From assembly GCA_964612085.1 (NCBI GenBank), contig CAZTCJ010000009.1, positions 1 to 64,000 of the forward strand: a DNA stretch of 64,000 nucleotides, given 5' to 3'. Shown here piece by piece: positions 18,022-26,995 of this stretch (positions within the stretch are counted from its first letter, which is position 1; every line of letters begins with the position of its first letter). The notes under the pieces are model-generated. The model worked only from the letters and a program-made list of their open reading frames with translations, made no database searches and was not told where the DNA came from. The position numbers and the translations under genes are program-made. This DNA comes from CAZTCJ01 sp964612085 (GTDB lineage Bacteria > Pseudomonadota > Alphaproteobacteria > JAJFIK01).

Positions 18022-19329
18022 GGCCGCCGTCGCGGCGCGCAGTAAACGTTCCGTCACCGGCACGTTGGGCCGTGCCTCGAACCGCTCTTTCAGCATGGGG
18101 ACGGTTTCCTCGGCCCGGCCCGCCCTGATCGCCGCATCGATATAGGTCTGCACGAAAATGTCCCGCTGGGCGTGCGATCCACCGATCCGGTGGAGCATCT
18201 CCAGGCGGGGCCGCAGCAGCTCGGCGGCGTCCTCATACCGCTTTTGCCCATGCGCCGCGATGCCGTAGGCCACCGGCACCGCCACTTCGCGCCAGATATC
18301 GTAGAGCACGCCGTCCTGACGCAGGGCATGACGTTCCATGGAATAGAGGAAGGTGTCCACGTCGCAACAAGTGCCGGCCCGCGCCAGGGCATAGACGTAA
18401 TGGAGGTCGTGGAACGGCAGCAGATGCTCCAGTTCCCGCTCCCGCACCCGGCCGAGCAGCGGCTGCCAGCGCCCGCCCACATCGACACCGCGCAACTCCA
18501 GACGCCAGAGCATGGAAATGGCGCCGATCTGTTCCTGGCAAAACTCCGGATACAGACCCTCCAGATGCTCGTCATACACTTTCAAGGCGGCGGCATGATC
18601 GTCCAGGTCCAGATGAAACAGGGCCACATGCCACCAGTTATGGAGACGGATAAAAAAGCCCTTGTCGTCCCAGGTCTCGCTCATGTCGTACATCCAGCCG
18701 AGACCGTCCTCGACGCGGCCCTGGGTTTCCATCACATGGGCCACCGCATGGTGGGCCCAGGGATCGGCCCGCTCGATCTCGACGGCACGGCGCCCGGCCT
18801 CCTCGGCTTCATCCAGACGATGGGCCTGTTCGAGCGCGAACGCCTGCATGCCATGGACATAAGGCGCGCCGTCATGGACCTGCGCCAGGCGCTCGCCCAG
18901 CGCCAGAAGGCCGTCCTGGTCGCCCAGATTGAAGCAGTGATACTGGCCCCATTTGACGGCCGCCAGATCCTCCGGCCAACGCGCCGCCATGTCCTTGAAG
19001 ATCGCCGCCGTCTTGGGGAAGTCGCGTACGCTCCAGGCACTCACCGCATCGACGAAACAGCGTTCCCGCTCCGTGGCGTGCGCGGCGCAGGCCTGCGCCC
19101 GTTCCAGATAGGGTTCGGCCTTGCGGAAGCCGCTCGCCGCCTCGAAGGCCATGTGAACGGCAGCGGCATGGGCATTGGCCGCGCAGCAGCCCCGGTCGGC
19201 ATCCGCCGCCTCGATGATCTTGGGCAGGGTCTTGCCGTAGGACAGGAACCCTTCCGTATACATATCGAACGCGTCGGCCGTTTCCGGACAGTCGCTGGTG
19301 ATTTCGTTGCCGTAGCGATCTTGAACCAT
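18019..19329 (-). CDS. TPR protein of the TTC38 family
   Basis: A 436-residue, helix-rich protein with no signal peptide. It resembles the tetratricopeptide repeat protein 38 family found in bacteria and animals: an N-terminal DAFDMYTEGFLSYGKTLPKIIEAADAD, a middle MQAFALEQAHRLDEAEEAGRRAVEIERADPWAHHAVAHVMETQGR, then DEHLEGLYPEFCQEQIGAISMLWRLEL. TPR repeats are mainly in the middle (about 120-240). Length is normal for the family. Its role in bacteria is not established; it is probably a scaffold or enzyme-associated cytoplasmic protein. It is monocistronic, facing the GNAT gene tail to tail. Confidence 0.82.
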   Translation of the reverse strand: MVQDRYGNEITSDCPETADAFDMYTEGFLSYGKTLPKIIEAADADRGCCAANAHAAAVHMAFEAASGFRKAEPYLERAQACAAHATERERCFVDAVSAWSVRDFPKTAAIFKDMAARWPEDLAAVKWGQYHCFNLGDQDGLLALGERLAQVHDGAPYVHGMQAFALEQAHRLDEAEEAGRRAVEIERADPWAHHAVAHVMETQGRVEDGLGWMYDMSETWDDKGFFIRLHNWWHVALFHLDLDDHAAALKVYDEHLEGLYPEFCQEQIGAISMLWRLELRGVDVGGRWQPLLGRVRERELEHLLPFHDLHYVYALARAGTCCDVDTFLYSMERHALRQDGVLYDIWREVAVPVAYGIAAHGQKRYEDAAELLRPRLEMLHRIGGSHAQRDIFVQTYIDAAIRAGRAEETVPMLKERFEARPNVPVTERLLRAATAA

Positions 19330-19423
19330 GACTTAGGTATAAGGGTCGTTCCCCGAAACGCTAATCACGGACCTGAAGTGCCCCATCACGGTCGCGTGAC
19401 ATGCGGTGTGCCCCCCAAGGGAA

Positions 19424-19449
19424 AGCCCCCGGCGTTTCCACCGGGGGCT
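19424..19449 (-). terminator. Intrinsic-type hairpin after the Bax-inhibitor-like gene
   Basis: On the minus strand AGCCCCCGG and CCGGGGGCT form a perfect 9-bp stem around an 8-base loop, followed by TTCCCTT. It begins about 30 bases past the stop codon at 19480. The stem is strong but the U-tract is short, so termination may be partial. Confidence 0.65.
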
Positions 19450-19479
19450 GTCCGATTGGCCAGTGCGGCCGCCGGTCGC

Positions 19480-20208
19480 TTACTCGCGGTTTCCGCCCAG
19501 AAGCGACAGCAGCATGATGAAGAGGTTGATGAAGTCCAGATAGAGGCTGAGCGCGCCCATCAGCGCCTTCTTGCCCGCCGTATCCGTATCGTCGCCCGCG
19601 AAATAGGCTTCCTTGACCCGTTGTGTGTCATAGGCCGTCAGACCGGTAAAGATCAGCACACCCGCGATAGACACCGCAAATTGCAACGCGCTCGACTGCA
19701 TGAAAATGTTCACGACCGAGGCGATGATGATGCCGATCAGGCCCATGATCAGGAAGGAGCCGAATTTCGACAGGTCGGTCTTGGTCGTGTAGCCGTAGAG
19801 GCTCATGGCGCCGAAGGTCACGCCGGTGATCAGGAACACCCGGAAGATGTCCTGCCCCGTATAGGCGATGAAGATCGTGGAGAGCGACACGCCCATCAGC
19901 GTGGCGAAGGCCCAGAACCAGCCTTGAGCGGCGCCGAAGCTCAGCTTGTGCACCCGCGCGCTCAGATAGAAGACCACGCCCAGCGGCGCCAGCATCACCA
20001 CCCATTTCAGGGGCGTGCCGAAGATCGTCTGCAGCAGAGCCGGCGACGTGGAGACGGCGAACGCCACCGCGCCCGACAGGCCCAGGGCCAGCATCATGTA
20101 ATTGTAGACGCGCACCATATGGGCGCGCAGACCCTGGTCGATGGCGGCGTCATAGGTCGGGGTCGCAGCGCCGCGCGCACCCAGAGTGTTGCGTTGGAAG
20201 TCAGCCAT
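19480..20208 (-). CDS. Bax inhibitor-1/YccA (YbhL) family membrane protein
   Basis: A 242-residue protein with about seven hydrophobic helices after a hydrophilic N-terminus (1-30). Family signatures include RVYNYMMLALGLSGAVAFAV, the central ATLMGVSLSTIFIAYTG, TGLTAYDTQRVKE and a C-terminal ALSLYLDFINLFIMLLSLLG. Members are inner-membrane proteins linked to calcium leak or proteostasis; in E. coli, YccA modulates FtsH. The start at 20208 (MADFQRNTLGARG) is supported by conservation of the following region. A hairpin lies about 50 bases upstream (separate entry). The gene is flanked by a terminator-like hairpin and appears monocistronic. Confidence 0.92.
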   Translation of the reverse strand: MADFQRNTLGARGAATPTYDAAIDQGLRAHMVRVYNYMMLALGLSGAVAFAVSTSPALLQTIFGTPLKWVVMLAPLGVVFYLSARVHKLSFGAAQGWFWAFATLMGVSLSTIFIAYTGQDIFRVFLITGVTFGAMSLYGYTTKTDLSKFGSFLIMGLIGIIIASVVNIFMQSSALQFAVSIAGVLIFTGLTAYDTQRVKEAYFAGDDTDTAGKKALMGALSLYLDFINLFIMLLSLLGGNRE

Positions 20209-20256
20209 GTGAATCCATTCCCTAGATTAGCAAATCAGCCCGAATGATACCCCTCA

Positions 20257-20279
20257 CCGGTTCACGTGGTTTGAACCGG
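20257..20279 (-). promoter_or_regulatory. Leader hairpin upstream of the YbhL-family gene (possible ybhL RNA motif)
   Basis: CCGGTTCA and TGAACCGG form a perfect 8-bp stem with a 7-base loop, 49 bases upstream of the start codon. A structured ybhL leader RNA is known upstream of YbhL/BI-1 genes in alphaproteobacteria. The position fits that element, but I matched only position and hairpin shape, not the consensus sequence. Confidence 0.35.
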
Positions 20280-20399
20280 ATTATCAAAGAGCATATTGGC
20301 AAATTGGGCGGTGTTTTCAAGTGAAACCGGCATTCCCAAGAAGACACAAACAGACACGAGCGAACATCAACAGATAAAAAAATTCGCGGCATTTTGCGG

Positions 20400-22925
20400 T
20401 CATTCGGACCGCAATACCCGCGCTGCTGGCACGCCGAGGGACTGCCAGGTCCCGGCCAGGCCCAAAACGATCGTGACAGCGGTGGCGGCGAAAACCGTGG
20501 TCGCCACGGTCCAGGGCAAGAACACCCAGGGCGCGTCCATCACTTCCGTGATCACCAGATAGGCTGCCAGCGTGCCCGCGCCTGCCGCCATGACGGCCGT
20601 CGCCAGTCCCAGAAGCGCATATTCGAGAATATAGGCGGCCATGACCCGGTTTCGGGTGGCCCCCAGCACCTTCAGCACCGAGGCGTCGTACATGCGCTGG
20701 CGATGGCCCGCCGCCATGGCGCCCGCCAGCACCAGCACGCCCGCGATCAGGGTCACACCGCTGGTGCCGCGCACGGCCAGCGCCAGATCCTCGACAATGC
20801 TGTTGAAGGCATCGAGCGCCTCACGCACCCGCACGGCGGCCACGCTCGGGAAGGCGTCGCTGACCCGGCGCTCCAGTTCGTCTTCCGCCTCGGGCGCCGC
20901 ATAGACGGCGGCCACGAAGGTATGGGGCGCGGCTTCGAGCAGACCCGGCGAATAGACGAACAGAAAATTGAGGCCGATGGTCTCCCAGTCGAGATTACGC
21001 AGATTGGCGATCTCGGCCGTGATCTCCCGGCCCGCGATATTGAGCGTCAAGGTGTCGCCGATGCCGATCCCAAAGGCCCGGGCGATATCCTGGTCGATGG
21101 AAAGAAGCGGCGGCCCGTCATAATCCTCCGGCCACCACGCGCCTTCGACGATGGTGGAATTGACCGGCACTTCGCTGGCATAGGTGACGCCCCGGTCGCC
21201 GCGCAGGGTCCAGCGCCCCTCTTCGGCCACCTCCGCTTCCTCCGCAGGCACCCCATTGATGCGGGTGATCCGCCCCCGGAGGGACGAGACCCGCTCGGAA
21301 TCTCCAACCCCCTCGATATCGCCCAGGATGGCGTCGAACTCATCGACACCGTCTTTGGGAATATCGATGAAGAAAAAGGCAGCAGCGTCTTCAGGCAAGC
21401 GGTCGCGCACCTGGGCGGAGATATTGCCGTCGATCAGCGAGACGGTGACGAGCAGGGTCAGGCCCAGGCCCAGCGACAGGACGACGCTCGATGTAGGCGC
21501 GCCGGGCCGGTAGAGATTGGCGAGCGCCAGGCGCAGAGCCGGCCGTTTCGGCCGCCCCGCCGCCTTCGCCGCTTGAGCGATGAGCACGGCCGCACCGCGC
21601 AGGATCGCGAAGGCGAGCGCCGCCCCGATCAGGAACACGAGCGCGAACGTCCTGTTCTCCGTGAACAGAACAGCGAGCGCGCCCATGAGCACCAGCGCCA
21701 CGCCGGAGGCAACGATATATTCCGGACGCGGCCAGCGCCGGGCGGGCGCCACCAGATCGCGGAAGAGACCGGCGGCCGGCACTTCCCGCGCCCGCGCCAA
21801 AGGCCAGATGGAAAAGGCAGCGGCCACCAGCACGCCATATGCGCCCGCCAACAGAAGCGGCTGGGTGTAGAGACCGAAGCGTGCAGGGATCGGCAGGTCG
21901 TTGCCGTAAATCCAGGCCACCAGAAACGGCGCCAGCGCGCCGAGGGCCAAGCCGATGACGATCCCCAGCACCGACAGGATCATCACCTGCGCGAAGTAAG
22001 ACTGGAACACCAGCGGGCCCGTGGCGCCCAGGCATTTGAACGTGGCAATGACGGATTTCTTGCGCTCCAGATAGCTGTGCACGCCATTGCCGACGCCGAC
22101 CCCGCCCACCACCAGCGCGGTCAGGCCGACCAGGGTGAGAAAGACGCTCACCTGGCGGACGAAATTGCGCGCGCCCGGCGAGGCGTTACTGCGGGTCTGG
22201 ATCTGCCAGTCGGAGTCCGGGAAGGTCTCGCGGGCCTGCTCCACCCAATCGCGCACCACCACGTCCGGCGCAGGGTCGGGGAACAGCACACGGTAATTGT
22301 GATCGATCAGGCTGCCTTCCTGGACAAGGCCCGAGGCCTGGAGCCCGGCAAGCGAAATCAGGACGCGCGGGCCCAGGCGGAACGCCGTCGTGGCGTCCGG
22401 TTCGCGCACGATCTCCGCCCGGATCTCGAAAAGCTGTGTGCCGATGATGATGCGGTCGCCCACCTCGATCTCGAGACGGCGCAACAAAGCGGGCTCGGCC
22501 ACCGCGCCGTAGATCCCGTCCTGGTCGGCCAGCGCCCGCTGCACATCGACGGGCACGGACAATGCCATCTCGCCCACCATGGGATAGAGGCGGTCCACCG
22601 CTTTCAGGGACACCAGACGGCGCGCCTCCCGGTCCTCGCGGATCGCGGTCGCGCGCATGGTGGCGATATGGGAGACCTGGCCCGTGGACTGGAGCCAGTC
22701 CAATTCCTCCGACGTGGCATCGCGCAAAACGAGCTCGACCTCCACGTCGCCGCCCAACAGCGTGCGGCCTTCCTGGGCAAGGCCCTCGACAAAGGCCGCG
22801 CTGATCGAGCCCACGGCCGCGATCGCCGCCACGCCCAGGGCGAGACACGCCAGAAAGATCCGAAAGCCCCGTAAGCCCGCGCGCAGTTCCCGCCGCGCGA
22901 TACGGAGGGGCAGTGGCAACGCCAT
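20400..22925 (-). CDS. ABC transporter permease, FtsX/MacB type (YbbP-like)
   Basis: An 841-residue inner-membrane protein. It begins MALPLPLRIARRELRAGLRGFRIFLACLALG with a first helix at about 18-40, then a large periplasmic MacB-PCD-like domain. An FtsX core of helices (about 255-420) is followed by a second half that repeats the arrangement, ending with three helices after GTSGVTLIAGVLVLAGAM. This double FtsX layout matches E. coli YbbP, part of a mechanotransmitting MacB-superfamily transporter. The ATG at 22925 is 13 bases past the stop of its ATPase partner. The pair is divergent from an SGNH esterase, as in tesA-ybbA-ybbP. Confidence 0.92.
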   Translation of the reverse strand: MALPLPLRIARRELRAGLRGFRIFLACLALGVAAIAAVGSISAAFVEGLAQEGRTLLGGDVEVELVLRDATSEELDWLQSTGQVSHIATMRATAIREDREARRLVSLKAVDRLYPMVGEMALSVPVDVQRALADQDGIYGAVAEPALLRRLEIEVGDRIIIGTQLFEIRAEIVREPDATTAFRLGPRVLISLAGLQASGLVQEGSLIDHNYRVLFPDPAPDVVVRDWVEQARETFPDSDWQIQTRSNASPGARNFVRQVSVFLTLVGLTALVVGGVGVGNGVHSYLERKKSVIATFKCLGATGPLVFQSYFAQVMILSVLGIVIGLALGALAPFLVAWIYGNDLPIPARFGLYTQPLLLAGAYGVLVAAAFSIWPLARAREVPAAGLFRDLVAPARRWPRPEYIVASGVALVLMGALAVLFTENRTFALVFLIGAALAFAILRGAAVLIAQAAKAAGRPKRPALRLALANLYRPGAPTSSVVLSLGLGLTLLVTVSLIDGNISAQVRDRLPEDAAAFFFIDIPKDGVDEFDAILGDIEGVGDSERVSSLRGRITRINGVPAEEAEVAEEGRWTLRGDRGVTYASEVPVNSTIVEGAWWPEDYDGPPLLSIDQDIARAFGIGIGDTLTLNIAGREITAEIANLRNLDWETIGLNFLFVYSPGLLEAAPHTFVAAVYAAPEAEDELERRVSDAFPSVAAVRVREALDAFNSIVEDLALAVRGTSGVTLIAGVLVLAGAMAAGHRQRMYDASVLKVLGATRNRVMAAYILEYALLGLATAVMAAGAGTLAAYLVITEVMDAPWVFLPWTVATTVFAATAVTIVLGLAGTWQSLGVPAARVLRSE

Positions 22926-22938
22926 GGTCAACCCTCCG

Positions 22939-23685
22939 TCAGTCCGTGGCCATATCGGCGACCACCGCCGTCTCGTCCGCAGCCCGATCACCGGCGGCAG
23001 CAGACGCGCTGTCCGTCCCCTGTTCGATCCGGTCGATCCGCCCGTCGCGCAAATGCACCACCCGGTCGCATTGGGCGGCCAGCCCCTCGTCATGGGTGAT
23101 CAGCACCAGCGTCGCGCCGACACGCCGTTGCAGGGCGAACATCAGCTTGACGATCTGCGACCCCGTGCTGCCGTCCAGATTACCCGTGGGTTCGTCCGCC
23201 AAGAGCAGGCGCGGCTCCCCGGCAACGGCCCGGGCCAAGGCCACCCGCTGCTGCTCGCCGCCTGAAAGCTGGCCTGGATAATGGGTCAGCCGGTGGCCCA
23301 GCCCGACGGCCATCAATTCCGCCCGCGCCCGCTCAAAGGCGTCGTCGCGCCCGGCGAATTCCAGGGGGATCGCCACATTTTCCAGAGCGGTCATGGTGGG
23401 CACCAGATGGAAGGACTGGAACACGATGCCTACATTGTCGCGGCGGAAGAGCGCCAGATCGTCCTCGCCCATGGCCGTCAGATCCTTGTCGGCGGCGATG
23501 ATGCGCCCCCGCGTGGGCCGTTCCAGCCCGGCGATCGCCATCATCAGCGTCGATTTGCCCGACCCCGACGGTCCCACGAGCCCCACGGCCTCGCCATCGG
23601 GCACATCGAGGGAAATGCCGCGCAAAATATCGACGATCCCGGCTTCGCTCTGAAGGGAAAGATGAATATCGTCCAGTTTCAGCAT
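22939..23685 (-). CDS. ABC transporter ATP-binding protein (YbbA/LolD-like)
   Basis: A 248-residue ABC ATPase. Walker A is GPSGSGKST (38-46), the Q-loop is VFQSFHL, the signature is LSGGEQQR (140-147) and Walker B is LLLADEPT (160-167). EPTGNLD is typical of the MacB/LolD subfamily that partners FtsX-fold permeases. A C-terminal tail of about 25 residues rich in Asp and Ala is extra. It energises the permease encoded directly downstream. The pair probably moves or extracts lipophilic substrates at the envelope, but lolC/E-specific features are absent and the neighbourhood points to YbbAP. Confidence 0.92.
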   Translation of the reverse strand: MLKLDDIHLSLQSEAGIVDILRGISLDVPDGEAVGLVGPSGSGKSTLMMAIAGLERPTRGRIIAADKDLTAMGEDDLALFRRDNVGIVFQSFHLVPTMTALENVAIPLEFAGRDDAFERARAELMAVGLGHRLTHYPGQLSGGEQQRVALARAVAGEPRLLLADEPTGNLDGSTGSQIVKLMFALQRRVGATLVLITHDEGLAAQCDRVVHLRDGRIDRIEQGTDSASAAAGDRAADETAVVADMATD

Positions 23686-23720
23686 CGCCCTTCCCTTAAC
23701 CGATCAGCGGAGCGGAGACC

Positions 23721-24497
23721 ATGACGGCGGAGAAAAGCCAGCCCTTGCCCCACCCCGGCGCCCTGGAAGACCTTACGGTCTCAAGCCGCGCCAGGATCAG
23801 GCCGCCTCTTCTGGCCCTCATTGTGGCCGCCCTTGCGGGCGTCATCACCCTCGCCGCCGGTACCTTGGCCGCTTCCCCCACACAAGCGCAAGAGTCACGC
23901 CAGGGTGAGACGGCCGGCGCGCGCATTCTGGCCTTCGGCACGAGCCTGACGGCGGGCTTCGGCCTCGATGAGGACGACAGTTTCACCAACGATCTGGAAG
24001 AGGCCGTGCGGGCGGCGGGCTATGACGCAACCGTGATCAATGCGGGCGTCTCCGGCGACACCTCGGCGGCGGCGCGGGCCCGGCTCGACTGGGTGCTCGC
24101 CAACGACATCACCCACGCCATCATCGAACACGGCTCCAACGACGCTTTGCGCGGCATCGAACCGGCGCAGACGGAAGCCAATCTGCGCGCCATTCTCGAC
24201 GCCTTCCAGGCACGCGGGATCCCGGTCCTGTTCACCGGCATGCTGGCGCCGCGCAATCTGGGTCCGGATTATGCGGAAGAGTTCGACGCCATCTATCCGC
24301 GCCTGGCGGAAGACTACGATGTGCTGTTCTATCCGTTCTTTCTCGACGGCGTGGTGGTCGATAAGGATCTGAACCAGCCGGACGGCATTCATCCCAACCC
24401 GGAAGGCGTAGATGTGATCATCGAACGCATCACGCCTTTCGTCCTGAAACTGATCGATCCGGACTATGTGATCCCGCAAGCGCAAGACACCGACTAA
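23721..24497 (+). CDS. SGNH-type arylesterase / thioesterase (TesA-like) with GTSL nucleophile block
   Basis: A 258-residue exported esterase. A hydrophobic segment at about 30-52 is the signal peptide or anchor, after an unusually long cytoplasmic leader. The four SGNH blocks are visible: FGTSLTAGFG with nucleophile S75, NAGVSGDT with G112, EHGSND with N140, and DGIHPN with D221 and H224. Block I reads GTSL where TesA has GDSL; the serine is kept. TesA-like enzymes hydrolyse acyl-CoA, lysophospholipids or aryl esters in the periplasm. It is divergent from the YbbA-YbbP pair across 35 bases, so promoters must overlap or be shared. Confidence 0.9.
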   Translation: MTAEKSQPLPHPGALEDLTVSSRARIRPPLLALIVAALAGVITLAAGTLAASPTQAQESRQGETAGARILAFGTSLTAGFGLDEDDSFTNDLEEAVRAAGYDATVINAGVSGDTSAAARARLDWVLANDITHAIIEHGSNDALRGIEPAQTEANLRAILDAFQARGIPVLFTGMLAPRNLGPDYAEEFDAIYPRLAEDYDVLFYPFFLDGVVVDKDLNQPDGIHPNPEGVDVIIERITPFVLKLIDPDYVIPQAQDTD

Positions 24498-24565
24498 CGG
24501 GCCCCTTGCGGACACCCCCTGCTTCCGGCCTACACTAACGCCTAACTTAAAAACTGGAGAGCCCC

Positions 24566-25600
24566 TTGGAATACCGCGAACTTGGCAGGACCGGCGTGAA
24601 AGTCTCCCAGATCTGTCTCGGCACCATGACCTGGGGCGAACAGAACACGGAAGCCGAAGGCCATGCCCAGATGGATCTGGCGGCCGATCACGGCATCAAT
24701 TTCTTCGACACGGCCGAGCTTTATCCGATCCCGCCCAAGGAACCCACCAATGGCGAGACCGAGCGGATCATCGGCACCTGGTTCAAGGCGCGGGGTCTGC
24801 GCGACAAGATCGTGCTGGCCACCAAGGTCGCCGGTCCCAATCAGCACCAGCTCTGGTTTTCCGACGACCGGGAGCCGCGCCGCCACAACGCCAAGCATAT
24901 CGTGGAAGCCGTGGAGAAAAGCCTGAAGCGTCTTCAGACGGATTATATCGACCTTTATCAACTCCATTGGCCCGACCGGCCCGTGCGCCTGTTCGGCGGT
25001 CCCGCCACCTGGGGTGAGGAAACCCCCATCGAGGAGACGCTGCGGGCGCTCCAGGACATCGTCCAGGCGGGCAAGGTGCGCATGATCGGCCTGTCGAACG
25101 AAACGCCCTGGGGCGTCATGGAATTCGTGCGCCTGGCCGAGCAGGAAGGCCTGCCCCGCGTCGTTTCCATACAGAATGTCTACAGCCTGGTGAGCCGCGC
25201 CTTTGATCTGGGACTTGGCGAAATCGCCCAGCGGGAAAATGTCGGCCTGCTCGCCTATTCGCCGCTCGCCCAAGGCTATCTGACCGGCAAATATCTGGAC
25301 GGCGCATTGCCCCAAGGCTCGCGCAAGCAGCTTTTCGACCGCCTGCAACGCTATGAAAGCCCCTTGGCGCTGGCGGCGATCAGGGCCTATGTGGATCTGG
25401 CGCGCGCCCATGGCGCCGATCCGGCGCAACTGGCCATCAAATTCTGCGACAGCCGCCCGTTCACCACCTCGACGATCATCGGCGCCACCACGCTGGAGCA
25501 GCTTGAAACGAATATCGCGGCCAAAGATCTGACCCTGACGGAGGATCTGGTGAACGGCATCCGGGCCATTCACCGGGACCATCCGAATCCGTCTCTTTGA
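24566..25600 (+). CDS. Aldo/keto reductase, Tas-like, TTG start
   Basis: A 344-residue NADP(H)-dependent reductase closely similar in layout to E. coli Tas. It begins EYRELGRTGVKVSQICLGTMTWGEQN. The catalytic residues are visible in FFDTAELYPIPP (Asp and Tyr), LATKVAGPN (Lys) and YQLHWPDRP (His). Later matches are GLSNETPWGVM and IGATTLEQLETNI. The only start that yields the conserved N-terminus is the TTG at 24566, with GGAG a few bases before it. The enzyme is cytoplasmic; its natural carbonyl substrate is unknown. It heads a rightward series with thpR and the sirtuin gene (gaps of 24 and 10 bases). Confidence 0.92.
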   Translation: MEYRELGRTGVKVSQICLGTMTWGEQNTEAEGHAQMDLAADHGINFFDTAELYPIPPKEPTNGETERIIGTWFKARGLRDKIVLATKVAGPNQHQLWFSDDREPRRHNAKHIVEAVEKSLKRLQTDYIDLYQLHWPDRPVRLFGGPATWGEETPIEETLRALQDIVQAGKVRMIGLSNETPWGVMEFVRLAEQEGLPRVVSIQNVYSLVSRAFDLGLGEIAQRENVGLLAYSPLAQGYLTGKYLDGALPQGSRKQLFDRLQRYESPLALAAIRAYVDLARAHGADPAQLAIKFCDSRPFTTSTIIGATTLEQLETNIAAKDLTLTEDLVNGIRAIHRDHPNPSL

Positions 25601-25624
25601 GTATCCGCGTCCGGAGACTGCGCC

Positions 25625-26149
25625 ATGCGTTTGTTCACAGCCATCGAGATCCCTGAGCCCTTGCGCGAAGACCTCGCCCTGATGATGGGCGGCATTCCGG
25701 GCGCGCGCTGGATCTCGGAGGAAAACCTCCATCTGACCATCCGTTTTATCGGCGATGTGGACCGCCATACGGCCCAGGATATCGACGATGCCCTGTCGGC
25801 CATTTCGGCGCGGCCTTTCTCGTTGACGCTTAAATCAGTGGGTTTTTTCGGCGATCCACCCCGCACCTTGTGGACGGGCCTGGAGAAAAGCGATGCGCTG
25901 CTGCATCTGGTGGAGAAGGTCGATTCCTGCCTGACCCGTCTGCGGATCGATTTCGAAAAGCGCCGATACGCGCCCCATGTGACGCTCGCCCGGCTCAGAG
26001 ATCCGTCTCCTGAGCATCTGCGGGCCTATCTGAACGAATATGGCGGTTATCGCAGCGATCCCTTCCCGGTCACCCGCCTGACCTTGTTCTCCAGCATGCG
26101 CAGCCATTCCGGCTCAAGCTATACGCCGGAACGCTATTACGTCTTCTGA
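25625..26149 (+). CDS. thpR: RNA 2',3'-cyclic phosphodiesterase (LigT/ThpR)
   Basis: A 174-residue 2H phosphoesterase. The two catalytic HxTx motifs are HLTI (36-39) and HVTL (118-121), with the surrounding RFIGDV and YAPHVTLARL typical of ThpR. The enzyme opens 2',3'-cyclic phosphates on RNA ends to 2'-phosphomonoesters, and can ligate tRNA halves in vitro. It begins MRLFTAIEIPEPLREDL, the usual start. Length is normal. It lies between the Tas-like reductase and the sirtuin gene, all rightward and probably co-transcribed. Confidence 0.94.
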   Translation: MRLFTAIEIPEPLREDLALMMGGIPGARWISEENLHLTIRFIGDVDRHTAQDIDDALSAISARPFSLTLKSVGFFGDPPRTLWTGLEKSDALLHLVEKVDSCLTRLRIDFEKRRYAPHVTLARLRDPSPEHLRAYLNEYGGYRSDPFPVTRLTLFSSMRSHSGSSYTPERYYVF

Positions 26150-26159
26150 GGGGCCGGTC

Positions 26160-26882
26160 ATGAGCCAGTTTCAACGGATCGTCGTTCTGACCGGCGCGGG
26201 GATTTCGGCGGAGTCGGGCCTCGGCACCTTCCGGGAGAAGGACGGCCTGTGGTCGAAATACGATCTGACCGACGTGGCGACGCCGGAAGGGTTCGCCCGC
26301 AACCCCAAGCTCGTTCTCGATTTCTATAACGCCCGGCGGGAGAACCTGGGCAGCGCCAAGCCCAATCCGGCCCATTACGCCCTCGGCCTGCTCGAACATG
26401 CGTATAAAGAGAATACGCTCGGCCAGGTGCTGGTCGTCACCCAGAATGTGGATACGCTCCACGAACAAGGCGGGACGGGGAACATTCTCCACATGCACGG
26501 AATGTTGACCCAGGATCTATGCAACAATTGCGGCGACCGGCGGCCGGCCAGCGCGCCTTTGACCATTGATGCGGTGTGCCCCGCCTGCAGCACGCTCGGC
26601 TCGCTGCGGCCCGACGTGGTATGGTTCGGCGAGATCCCCTATCACATGGACGAAATCCACGATGCGCTGTTCGCCTGCGACCTGTTTGTGTCCATCGGCA
26701 CCTCAGGCGCAGTCTATCCGGCGGCGGGCTTCGTGCAGATCGCGCGAGAGACCGGCGCCCACACGGTCGAACTGAATCTGGAACCGTCGGACGGGGATTA
26801 TCTGTTTGCGGAATGCCGGTACGGCAAAGCGAGCGAGGTTGTCCCCGCTTACGTCAATGAATTGGTTGGCGATCTGGTTTAG
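26160..26882 (+). CDS. cobB: NAD-dependent protein deacylase (sirtuin, CobB-like)
   Basis: A 240-residue sirtuin. NAD-binding GAGIS lies at 12-16 and QNVD at 95-98; the catalytic base is H113 (MHGML). A four-cysteine zinc site is present (C121, C124, C140, C143). FYNARR at 55-60 provides the Tyr-x-x-Arg pair (Y56, R59) that marks class III sirtuins with desuccinylase activity, as in CobB and SIRT5. It therefore probably removes succinyl or malonyl as well as acetyl groups from lysines. It follows thpR by ten bases. Confidence 0.94.
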   Translation: MSQFQRIVVLTGAGISAESGLGTFREKDGLWSKYDLTDVATPEGFARNPKLVLDFYNARRENLGSAKPNPAHYALGLLEHAYKENTLGQVLVVTQNVDTLHEQGGTGNILHMHGMLTQDLCNNCGDRRPASAPLTIDAVCPACSTLGSLRPDVVWFGEIPYHMDEIHDALFACDLFVSIGTSGAVYPAAGFVQIARETGAHTVELNLEPSDGDYLFAECRYGKASEVVPAYVNELVGDLV

Positions 26883-26995
26883 GTCAAGGAACGTCATCCG
26901 GCAGGGTGTCATCAAGGCGAAGCCGCGGTGCACCTGAAGACGCGCATTTCGCATGCGCTCAATGCGCCCTACGGCGGAATAGCACCAAACGAGGC

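Noticed and set aside
18172..20247. A 691-codon frame antisense to the TPR and BI-1 genes
   Set aside because: It crosses two real genes and their terminator, and its composition is that of an antisense shadow.
20394..22874. An 826-codon frame antisense to the ABC permease
   Set aside because: Antisense shadow: Arg/Gln/His-rich translation without any family pattern; the opposite strand encodes a complete FtsX-type permease.
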